64,000 nt of DNA, taken from Amniculibacterium aquaticum (lineage in GTDB: Bacteria; Bacteroidota; Bacteroidia; Flavobacteriales; Weeksellaceae). Shown here piece by piece: positions 17,391 through 23,825 of this stretch; position 1 is the stretch's first letter, and the number at the start of each line of letters is the position of its first letter. The notes beneath the pieces are model-generated. The model searched no databases. It saw only the letters and a list, made by a program, of their open reading frames with translations, and was not told the DNA's origin. Location: the NCBI RefSeq assembly GCF_003852705.1, contig NZ_REFA01000002.1, forward strand, positions 1-64,000, read 5' to 3'. Both the position numbers and the translations under genes were made by a program.

Positions 17391-19232
17391 ATGAGCCTAG
17401 TTACCAAACAAGACTTGATAAAAGCAGCCGGACTAAATAAAATAGGATTTTTAAAAAATCCTGTGGCTTCGGCATTGATGAAGTTATCCAAGATTAATGA
17501 AGTCAACACGCTTTACGACAAATTAAAAGACAAAAAAGGTAAAGATTTCTTTGAGTCTTTTGTAAAAGAAAGAGATTTACAATACATCGTTTTTGAGGAA
17601 GATTTGGCTAAAATCCCAAAAACAGGCCCTTTTATTCTGGTCTCTAACCATCCGTTGGGTGCGATTGATGGGATATTGATGTGTAAAATATTGAGCGAAA
17701 TTCGACCTGACTTCAAAGTGATGGGGAATTTTTTATTGTCCAAAATAAAACCTATGGAGCCGTATGTTATTGCGGTAAATCCTTTTGAAGGAAGAAAAGA
17801 ATTGCACAGCTCTGCCAACGGGATGCGCGAAACGCTAAAACACCTTCAGGACGGAGGTTGTATCGGGATATTCCCGGCCGGTGAGGTATCTAACAAAAAC
17901 AATCCTTACGGTGAGGTTTTAGATAAAGACTGGGAAAAGCCAGCGCTGAAGCTGATAAAAATGGCGAAAGTGCCTGTGGTTCCTATGTATTTTCATGCTG
18001 TAAACTCTCCGTTGTTCTATAATATGGCCAAGTTGCATCCGGATTTGCAAACCCTACTTTTACCATCGGAAATGATGAATAAAAGAGAAGAACCGATCCG
18101 AGTTAGAATCGGTAAATCGGTTTCTGTAAAAGTGATGGAAGAGCAAGAAAGCATTGATGAACTGGGACAATTCCTGAAAGGAAAGGTCTATATGCTTCAA
18201 TCTTATTTTGACCGTAGAAAGTCGGTTTCTGAAATATTAAAATTACCCAATTTGAAACTGAACTTTTCTCTAAATAAATCTGAAAATATCGTTCAGAACA
18301 TCATTGACGAAACTCCTAAAGAAGATATTGTAAAAGAAGTCAATCGGTTGAAAAATACCGATAAAATGCTGTTTAGCAACGGAAATTACGATGTCTATTT
18401 TACCCGTTATGACGAAATTCCGTCCGTCATGAGGGAGATCGGAAGGCAGAGGGAACTTACATTTCGTGATGTAGGCGAAGGAAGCAATATGCCGTTTGAT
18501 TTGGACGAATATGATAAACACTACCACCACATGTTTCTTTGGGACAATAACGAAGAAAAAATTGCGGGTGCTTACCGCATGGGATTGGGTTGTGAGATCA
18601 TGAAAAAAATGGGTATTGATGGGTTTTATACCGCTTCTTTATTCGAATTTGATCAGGAATTGCAGCCGTTTTTCCGTAAGGTGATCGAGATGGGAAGAGC
18701 ATATATTTCCAAGGAGTATCAGCAAAAGCCATTGCCTTTATTCTTGTTGTGGAGGGGGATTATTCATGTTTGTCTTAGAAATCCCGAACACAAATTCCTA
18801 ATGGGTGGTGTGAGTATTTCCAATAAATTTTCAGAATTTTCAAAATCCTTGATTATTGAATTTATGCGATCGCATTATTACGATTCGGCAGTGGCTCAAT
18901 ATGTGCACCCAAAAAATGAATTCAAAGTAAAGTTAAGGGAAAGAGATCGTAATTTGTTTTTTGACGAATTGGAGGCCGATCTGAATAAATTGGATAGGAT
19001 GATCGATGATCTGGAACCGGAAATGAGACTGCCGGTTCTTATTAAAAAGTATATCAAACAGAACGCAAAGGTCATTTCCTTTAATGTAGATCCCAGCTTC
19101 AACGATGCTATTGATGGATTGATGTACATTCGCATCAGTGAAATCCCTGAAAGTACTTTGAAACCGGTTTTGGAAGAGATAAGCGAACAGATTTCTAGAG
19201 AACAAGAAAATAATTCTGTTGATAATCAGTAG
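17391..19232 (+). CDS. olsF: OlsF-like bifunctional acyltransferase: PlsC-type domain plus OlsB/hemolysin-type GNAT domain
   Basis: The 613-residue protein joins two acyltransferases. The N-terminal half has PlsC/OlsA-type motifs NHPLGAIDG (~residue 87) and IGIFPAGEVSNK (~160), followed by VPVVPMYFH. The C-terminal half (from ~330) matches the hemolysin/OlsB N-acyltransferase family: REIGRQRELTFRDVGEG, HHMFLWDNNEEKIAGAYRMGLG and FLLWRGIIHV. In Serratia and Flavobacterium johnsoniae the fused protein OlsF makes ornithine lipids, with the C-terminal half doing N-acylation and the N-terminal half O-acylation. Bacteroides make related glycine lipids with separate GlsA and GlsB. The amino acid acylated here (ornithine, glycine, serine-glycine) is not determinable. 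The chain ends Glu/Gln/Asn-rich. It follows lysC by eight bases. Confidence 0.82.
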   Translation: MSLVTKQDLIKAAGLNKIGFLKNPVASALMKLSKINEVNTLYDKLKDKKGKDFFESFVKERDLQYIVFEEDLAKIPKTGPFILVSNHPLGAIDGILMCKILSEIRPDFKVMGNFLLSKIKPMEPYVIAVNPFEGRKELHSSANGMRETLKHLQDGGCIGIFPAGEVSNKNNPYGEVLDKDWEKPALKLIKMAKVPVVPMYFHAVNSPLFYNMAKLHPDLQTLLLPSEMMNKREEPIRVRIGKSVSVKVMEEQESIDELGQFLKGKVYMLQSYFDRRKSVSEILKLPNLKLNFSLNKSENIVQNIIDETPKEDIVKEVNRLKNTDKMLFSNGNYDVYFTRYDEIPSVMREIGRQRELTFRDVGEGSNMPFDLDEYDKHYHHMFLWDNNEEKIAGAYRMGLGCEIMKKMGIDGFYTASLFEFDQELQPFFRKVIEMGRAYISKEYQQKPLPLFLLWRGIIHVCLRNPEHKFLMGGVSISNKFSEFSKSLIIEFMRSHYYDSAVAQYVHPKNEFKVKLRERDRNLFFDELEADLNKLDRMIDDLEPEMRLPVLIKKYIKQNAKVISFNVDPSFNDAIDGLMYIRISEIPESTLKPVLEEISEQISREQENNSVDNQ

Positions 19233-19257
19233 TTTTTATAAAATTTACAGAAAACAG

Positions 19258-19290
19258 TTGCAAGTTAGGGCAAAAGGTAATACTTTTGCC
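19258..19290 (+). promoter_or_regulatory. Promoter of tRNA-Phe with an overlapping palindrome
   Basis: A -33 TTG (19258-19260) and a -7 TACTTTTG (19281-19288) are 20 bases apart, 36 bases before the mature tRNA. The -7 box is the right arm of a perfect inverted repeat, GGCAAAAG (19269-19276) and CTTTTGCC (19283-19290). That repeat could also fold as a hairpin at the end of the olsF transcript. Confidence 0.55.
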
Positions 19291-19324
19291 GCACGATAAA
19301 TCAGAACAGGCTGTTTGTCTTAAT

Positions 19325-19397
19325 GGTTTCTTAGCTCAGTTGGTAGAGCAACGGATTGAAAATCCGTGTGTCCCTGGTTCGATTCCTGGAGAAACCA
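19325..19397 (+). tRNA. tRNA-Phe (anticodon GAA)
   Basis: This is a standard 73-base cloverleaf. The acceptor arms are GGTTTCT (19325-19331) and AGAAACC (19390-19396) with discriminator A. The D arm is TAGCTCAGTTGGTAGAGCA, the anticodon arm is CGGAT-TGAAAAT-CCG with GAA in the loop, and the T arm is CTGGTTCGATTCCTGG. CCA is not encoded and must be added by the CCA-adding enzyme, whose gene is at 27.8 kb. It stands alone between the olsF and thioredoxin genes. Confidence 0.98.
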
Positions 19398-19477
19398 CAA
19401 ACCACTCTTTTTTAAGGGTGGTTTTTTGTATTTTAATATATTCTAAAATTTGTAAATTCGCTCCTCGTAATAATAGT

Positions 19478-20641
19478 ATGAAAACAGCAATAAGTGCATT
19501 AATGCTCATGGCTTCCGTCTGGAATTTCGCGCAAGGAATTAAATTTGAAGAAAATGCAAGCTTCAAATCCGTTTTAGAAAAAGCCAAGAAAGAGAAGAAA
19601 ATCATTTTTATAGATGCTTACGCCTCATGGTGCGGTCCGTGTAAAATGATGACCAAAAATATTTTTCCACTAAAAACCGTGGGCGATTATTACAATAAAA
19701 ACTTCATCAATTTGGCGATGGATATGGAAAAAGGAGAGGGAATGGGTATAGCACAAAAATACGGAGTAACCTCCTATCCGACTTATCTTTTTGTAAATGG
19801 AAATGGAGATCTCGTGCACAAGGATTTGGGCTATATGGAGGCCGATGCATTTGTAAAAGCCGGGGAAGAAGCGCAAAATACCCTAAAGCTTGGCAGTTTG
19901 AAAGAACGGTTCGAAAAAGGGGAATCGTCGCCGGATTTCTTAAAAAAAATAATCAAACAATATTACCAATCGGATTACGATTTGGCAAAAAAAGCATCCG
20001 AAAAATATTTTGCTCAAAAGTCGGGTGCACTCGATCAAGAGGAATTGGGATTGCTTTTTGGATTTATAAAAAATGAAGACGATCCGAATTTTATGTATGT
20101 TGAAAAACATTATTCTGAAATTGTAAAACTGGTTCCTGAACAATCACTGAAAAATTTTTTAACTCCATTGAGGTTAAAGGCGATCATTTCTAAGTCACTC
20201 AACGATAATAAAGAGGTGAATGAAGCGTATTTTTTAGAAAAAACCATCCCACTTCTTGGTAAGATAGAAGCAGAAAATTATCTGAACCAATTAAAACTGA
20301 ATCTTTTTCTGGAAAAAAAGCAGTACGATCGATATGAAAAACTAGCCCTGAACTTGTACCAAGATCCAGAAGCTAAAAATGTAAATGATTTGGCAGCAGC
20401 AGCAAAGGTTTTTGCCCTTCATATCAAAAATCCCGTTTCATTAAAAATGGCGCAAGTTTGGGCAGAAAAATCGGTGATGGTCAACGAAACAGCTGAAAAC
20501 ACCTATGCGTTAGCGAAACTTCTTTTTTTGAATGGAAAAAAACAAGAGGCTCGAGATTATGCAAAATTATCTAAAATTATCGCCGAAAAACAACAACAAA
20601 ACGCAGACGAGATTGATCTCTTGATAAAAGAATTGCAATAA
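19478..20641 (+). CDS. Exported thioredoxin-family protein with a long helical C-terminal region
   Basis: The 387-residue protein has a signal peptide (MKTAISALMLMASVWNFAQG) and a thioredoxin domain with active site WCGPC near residue 50 and the cis-proline loop SYPTYLF. About 240 residues follow, rich in Lys, Leu, Ala and Glu and with TPR-like helix pairs (AAAKVFALHIKNPVSLKMAQVWAEKSV, then TYALAKLLFLNGKKQEARDYAKLSK). Such proteins probably reduce disulfides in the periplasm, with the helical part choosing partners. The longer frame reading back through the tRNA gene is spurious. The start at 19478 is the first ATG with a signal peptide after it. The next gene begins one base after the stop. 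Confidence 0.9.
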   Translation: MKTAISALMLMASVWNFAQGIKFEENASFKSVLEKAKKEKKIIFIDAYASWCGPCKMMTKNIFPLKTVGDYYNKNFINLAMDMEKGEGMGIAQKYGVTSYPTYLFVNGNGDLVHKDLGYMEADAFVKAGEEAQNTLKLGSLKERFEKGESSPDFLKKIIKQYYQSDYDLAKKASEKYFAQKSGALDQEELGLLFGFIKNEDDPNFMYVEKHYSEIVKLVPEQSLKNFLTPLRLKAIISKSLNDNKEVNEAYFLEKTIPLLGKIEAENYLNQLKLNLFLEKKQYDRYEKLALNLYQDPEAKNVNDLAAAAKVFALHIKNPVSLKMAQVWAEKSVMVNETAENTYALAKLLFLNGKKQEARDYAKLSKIIAEKQQQNADEIDLLIKELQ

Positions 20642-20642
20642 A

Positions 20643-21254
20643 ATGAAAAAAATATTTTTTTTAACTTTTTTACTTTCAGTACTATCTGTTGAAGCCCAAA
20701 ATAAACTTTATGCTAAAGGCAATGCTCTTTTTGCACCATTTGGGATCATCAATATTGGATTAGAAAAGCAGGTGGCTCCAAAATATACCCTACAGGCAGA
20801 AGTTTTTGTCTCTCCTTGGAAATCTTTTGCGGGAAAAGACGCTCAGATTTTTATGTTCGGATTGGACGGAAGGTACTATTTTAACGAGGCTTTCAAGTCT
20901 TGGTATGTCGGGGCAAATGCAAGTCTAACTTATTTTAAAATTCAAAAATGGAATTATTGGAACGATAATGTTTTCCAGTTGGATGCTACAACAAAACCGT
21001 ATATTAATTCCAACCTCTACCAAGAAGGTTTTGGCTTTATGTTGGGCGCTGTTGTAGGGTATCAGTTTCAATTGTCAGAAAAATGGCTTATGGATTTTTA
21101 TGCAGGTTTTGGATCGGTTCAGGAGTTTTACAAAGGATACGATAAGATTTCAGGCGAACGATACGACGATCCTTACCATACAAGAGTGTGGAATAGAAGT
21201 GGAGAATTCTTACCCTACAAAGGTGGTGTGATGATCTCTTATCAACTAAAATAA
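20643..21254 (+). CDS. DUF3575-like outer membrane beta-barrel protein
   Basis: The 203-residue product has a signal peptide (MKKIFFLTFLLSVLSVEAQ) and then alternating aromatic and polar strands (NALFAPFGIINIGLEKQVAPKYTLQAEVFVSPW, FGLDGRYYFNEAFKSWYVGANASL), ending GGVMISYQLK. This is the pattern of a small eight-stranded barrel, and the opening strands resemble DUF3575 proteins of Bacteroidota. No ligand or function can be read. It starts one base after the thioredoxin stop, so the two are almost certainly co-expressed and the barrel may be a thioredoxin-assisted envelope protein. Confidence 0.72.
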   Translation: MKKIFFLTFLLSVLSVEAQNKLYAKGNALFAPFGIINIGLEKQVAPKYTLQAEVFVSPWKSFAGKDAQIFMFGLDGRYYFNEAFKSWYVGANASLTYFKIQKWNYWNDNVFQLDATTKPYINSNLYQEGFGFMLGAVVGYQFQLSEKWLMDFYAGFGSVQEFYKGYDKISGERYDDPYHTRVWNRSGEFLPYKGGVMISYQLK

Positions 21255-21278
21255 ATTTAAATAAAATTGTAAATCAAT

Positions 21279-21479
21279 ATGAATTTTAAAGGTGTAAAAC
21301 TGTATCTCTCTATGCTAATCGCCTTTGTGGTGGTCTTTTTGATGAACTACTTGGGATCCGATGCCGACGATCGATTGTACAGAGCGTTGCTCAACGGATT
21401 GGCCGGTGGTATCGGTTTGGGTATTAGTTTGTGGTACATGAGCAGGAAGAATAACGATGACCATCATCAGATGGATTAA
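21279..21479 (+). CDS. Small two-helix membrane protein, unknown function
   Basis: The 66-residue product has one N-terminal hydrophobic helix (LYLSMLIAFVVVFLMNYL), a short acidic turn (GSDADDRLYR), a Gly-rich second helix (ALLNGLAGGIGLGISLWYM) and a polar tail RKNNDDHHQMD. I do not recognise the family. It lies 24 bases after the barrel gene and ends just before a strong terminator, so it is likely the last gene of this transcript. Confidence 0.65.
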   Translation: MNFKGVKLYLSMLIAFVVVFLMNYLGSDADDRLYRALLNGLAGGIGLGISLWYMSRKNNDDHHQMD

Positions 21480-21486
21480 AAAAAAG

Positions 21487-21523
21487 AAAAATCCTTTTTC
21501 AGAAATTTGAAAAAGGATTTTTT
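21487..21523 (+). terminator. Terminator after the small membrane protein gene
   Basis: AAAAATCCTTTTTC (21487-21500) pairs perfectly with GAAAAAGGATTTTT (21509-21522) around AGAAATTT, and the right arm supplies the T run. Confidence 0.88.
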
Positions 21524-21640
21524 ATTAGCGATCGTTTTAGTTTATTTCAATCGTTCTGCAGTCGATTTTGAGAATTCCAGAAATTAGGCAAGTACCAAAG
21601 TGCAAACGATCTGTGGCGAAGGAAAATTTTATTTTCTCTT

Positions 21641-21698
21641 AGAGCCTGTTTAGAAACAATCGAATTATTATTTCGGTGAAATTTTAAACGGGTTCTTA
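21641..21698. mobile_element. Short MITE-like element, copy A (GAGCC ends, TTA duplication)
   Basis: GAGCC...GGTTC spans 21642-21695 and is flanked on both sides by TTA. Its right half, read on the minus strand, begins AACCCGTTTAAAATTTCACC and continues for about 35 bases that match copy B at 32.6 kb with two differences. The terminal inverted repeats (GAGCCTGTTTAGAAA and GAACCCGTTTAAAAT) are imperfect. The right TTA is the stop codon of the reductase gene read on the minus strand. Short inverted ends with a 3-bp TNA duplication resemble the IS1031 group of the IS5 family, which could be the mobiliser. Confidence 0.6.
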
Positions 21699-22754
21699 AT
21701 TTTTGTGGATTCTGGCTCTTTCATATTGCACAGGAAAATAGCAGTTTTCTCCGTTTTGTTGAGCGTTTTGACTGGCGAGGTACGGATTTCGAAGTAATTC
21801 TCGTGCTACGAATACCAAATCGGCTTCTTGTTTTTGTAAAATTTCTTCTGCTTGTTCGGCATTTTTTATCAAACCAACAGCGCCGGTCTTCATTCCTGTT
21901 TTCTCACGGATTTCCGCAGCAAAAGGAACTTGGTAACCATCAAACAAAGTAATTCTTGCTCCGTGGACATTGCCACCACTGGAAACATCGATCAAATCTA
22001 CATTTTTAAATTTCAATACTTCGGATAATTTTACACTGTCGTCTAAGCTCCATCCGTTTTCGGTATATTCTGTTGCCGAAATCCGAACGAAAAGGGGGTG
22101 GTTTTCATCCAAAATGGCATTCACTTCATCCACCACTTCTATTAAAAAACGAATTCTATTTTCAAAACTACCTCCGTATTCATCGGCTCTGGAGTTGGAA
22201 AGTGGCGAGAGAAATTGGTGTAAAAGATACCCGTGTGCAGCATGAATTTCAATCACATCAAATCCGGCATTTACCGATCGTATAGCCGCATTTTTAAAGT
22301 CAATTGTTATTTGTGCAATTTCCTCTTTTGTTAGTTCGTGAGGGGGTCTTTCTCCTTCCAGATAAGGGGTTTTACTGGGAGCTACCGTTTCCCAACCTTC
22401 TTCCAAAGACAATTGTACCCCATTCCAAGTGGATGCTTTTCTCCCCGCATGCGCAAGCTGAATTCCGGTTTTAGATGAGGTGTTTTCGTGGATGTATTTG
22501 TTTATTCTTTTTAACGATTCGGCTTGTTCGTCGTTCCAAATTCCAAGACATTTGTGCGTGATTCTTCCTTCGGGAACAATGCCGCTGGCTTCTACCATGA
22601 CCAATCCTATTCCGCCATGAGCTCTACTGATATAATGAACGAAATGAAAATCGTTGGCCACTCCATTTTCAGCAGAATACATGCACATGGGCGACATTAC
22701 CCAACGGTTTTCCAGTGTTAAATTTCTAAGCGTTAGTGTTTCGTAGAGTTTCAT
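21696..22754 (-). CDS. NADH:flavin oxidoreductase / old yellow enzyme family (YqjM-like)
   Basis: The 352-residue FMN enzyme has the TIM-barrel of the OYE family. It starts MKLYETLTLRNLTLENRWVMSPMCMYSA, where the Cys is the redox-tuning residue of the YqjM class. It carries GIQLAHAGRKAS (flavin contacts), the substrate-binding HAAHGYLLHQFLSP with its HxxH pair, and NRADEYGGSFENR. Late phosphate-binding motifs are GAVGLIKNAEQAEEILQ and VFVARELLRNPY. Such enzymes reduce activated alkenes with NADPH, often in stress or detoxification. The physiological substrate is unknown. The stop codon coincides with the target duplication of a MITE, so the insertion lies exactly at the gene end. Confidence 0.92.
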   Translation of the reverse strand: MKLYETLTLRNLTLENRWVMSPMCMYSAENGVANDFHFVHYISRAHGGIGLVMVEASGIVPEGRITHKCLGIWNDEQAESLKRINKYIHENTSSKTGIQLAHAGRKASTWNGVQLSLEEGWETVAPSKTPYLEGERPPHELTKEEIAQITIDFKNAAIRSVNAGFDVIEIHAAHGYLLHQFLSPLSNSRADEYGGSFENRIRFLIEVVDEVNAILDENHPLFVRISATEYTENGWSLDDSVKLSEVLKFKNVDLIDVSSGGNVHGARITLFDGYQVPFAAEIREKTGMKTGAVGLIKNAEQAEEILQKQEADLVFVARELLRNPYLASQNAQQNGENCYFPVQYERARIHKN

Positions 22755-22902
22755 AATGATTATTTTGGGTAAATATAACCAATATTGAGAGAGTTTTTTG
22801 TCGAAATTAAAGGAATTTTGGAAGAAAACATGCTGATTTTCTTAAAAGTGTTTTAAAATTTCAAATTAAATACAGTATTTTTACCCTCCGATTTTATTTA
22901 AG

Positions 22903-23382
22903 ATGGAAAAAGAACTGAAAATCAATTTCGAGATTATTGAAGATAAAAATAGTTTGAATGCTATTGAAAATAAACTGTACAATGCCGCTATGGAAGCCCG
23001 AACCAAGGCATATGCCGTTTACTCCAATTTTTGGGTAGGTTGTGCCATTTTGTTGGAAAATGGCGAAGTGGTAACAGGAAGCAATCAAGAAAATGCTGCA
23101 TATCCTACCGGTTCTTGTGCCGAAAGGACGGCTATTTTTTGGGCTTCGGCCAATTATCCAAATATGAAAATTGAGAAATTATTCGTTATTGGAGCTCCCA
23201 AAGATGCTTTGAAATCGGTTCCTATTCCGCCTTGTGGCAATTGCCGACAAACCATTTTGGAGTATGAGGTGAAGCAAGATGAAAATATTGAAATTTATTT
23301 TGCCTCCTTGGATGGGGAGATCTACAAAACCAAATCCATCCGAAGTCTTTTACCGTTTTCTTTTGACGCTTCGTATTTGTAA
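22903..23382 (+). CDS. cdd: Cytidine deaminase
   Basis: The 159-residue enzyme deaminates cytidine and deoxycytidine to uridines in pyrimidine salvage. Zinc ligands and the catalytic Glu are in GSCAERTAIFWASANYP and PPCGNCRQTILEYE. The substrate loop VGCAILLENGEVVTGSNQENAAYPTG precedes them. The length fits the homotetrameric class. The TAA stop at 23380-23382 lies within the left direct repeat of the element that follows, so the element inserted at the very end of the gene. Confidence 0.96.
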   Translation: MEKELKINFEIIEDKNSLNAIENKLYNAAMEARTKAYAVYSNFWVGCAILLENGEVVTGSNQENAAYPTGSCAERTAIFWASANYPNMKIEKLFVIGAPKDALKSVPIPPCGNCRQTILEYEVKQDENIEIYFASLDGEIYKTKSIRSLLPFSFDASYL

Positions 23383-23384
23383 GA

Positions 23385-23588
23385 GCCACGGTATTCGCTT
23401 TTTAATAACTATGTGAAAAATTTATTTTCTATGATATCTTTTATTCATTATTTTACTTAAAAAGTCTATGAATCTATGGGGTTTAATATTTTCACCACAT
23501 AGTCACATAGGTTTTTGGTATGTAATAGAGGATTCTCATAGAAGCATTGCTTTCACAATAGCATAAAATTTATATGCGAACGCCGTTG
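23385..23588. repeat. 205-bp dispersed repeat, copy 1 (MITE-like)
   Basis: The element runs from GCCACGGTATTCGC to GCGAACGCCGTTG. Its ends are an imperfect inverted repeat. The same sequence occurs in inverse orientation at 37218-37423, with long identical blocks such as ATTATTTTACTTAAAAAGTC and GAAGCATTGCTTTCACAATA. The flanks TTGTAAGAGC and TTGTAAAGAGC form a near-perfect direct repeat, as expected of a target duplication. The interior carries CACATAG-type words common in Chryseobacterium-group intergenic repeats and has no open frame. Confidence 0.75.
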
Positions 23589-23627
23589 TAAAGAGCAAAA
23601 TATTTTTTAGCATTCAATAATATAATC

Positions 23628-23635
23628 TATCTTTG
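23628..23635 (+). promoter_or_regulatory. -7 box TATCTTTG ahead of the cobalamin riboswitch
   Basis: It is an exact TAnnTTTG match ending five bases before the aptamer begins. It would start the transcript at about 23640. Confidence 0.55.
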
Positions 23636-23640
23636 CACAA

Positions 23641-23781
23641 GTTTTGGAAAAGGGAATGGTGTGCAATTCACCAACTGTCCCCGCAACTGTAAAAGCTGCT
23701 GCCATTTTTTGGTAAAGAACGACAAATAATCCACTGATTTTTTCGGGAAGGAGTCGTTTAGCTAAGTCAGGAAACCTTGCC
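23641..23781 (+). promoter_or_regulatory. Cobalamin riboswitch
   Basis: Core elements are present in order: GGTGTGCAATTCACC (a stem-loop), CTGTCCCCGCAACTGTAA (the highly conserved junction, ~23676-23693) and the B12 box AAGTCAGGAAACCTTGCC (23764-23781). The variable middle hairpin region lies between. In the family, cobalamin binding docks loop L5 with L13 and shuts expression. The receptor gene starts 45 bases after the B12 box. In that interval GGAGGA (23807-23812) is an unusual Shine-Dalgarno-like sequence for this phylum, partly enclosed by ACTTT/AAAGT, which suggests translational control. It has its own promoter. Confidence 0.93.
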
Positions 23782-23825
23782 ATAACCTTTGATTATTACA
23801 ACTTTCGGAGGAAAAGTAGATTTTT

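Noticed and set aside
19286-19477. N-terminal extension of the thioredoxin gene across the tRNA
   Set aside because: The reading frame merely happens to be open through tRNA-Phe; the signal peptide begins at 19478.
23385-23588. CRISPR or tandem-repeat interpretation of the CACATAG-rich region
   Set aside because: The words do not repeat at regular spacing, there are no spacers, and no cas genes are near; it is a single copy of a dispersed element.
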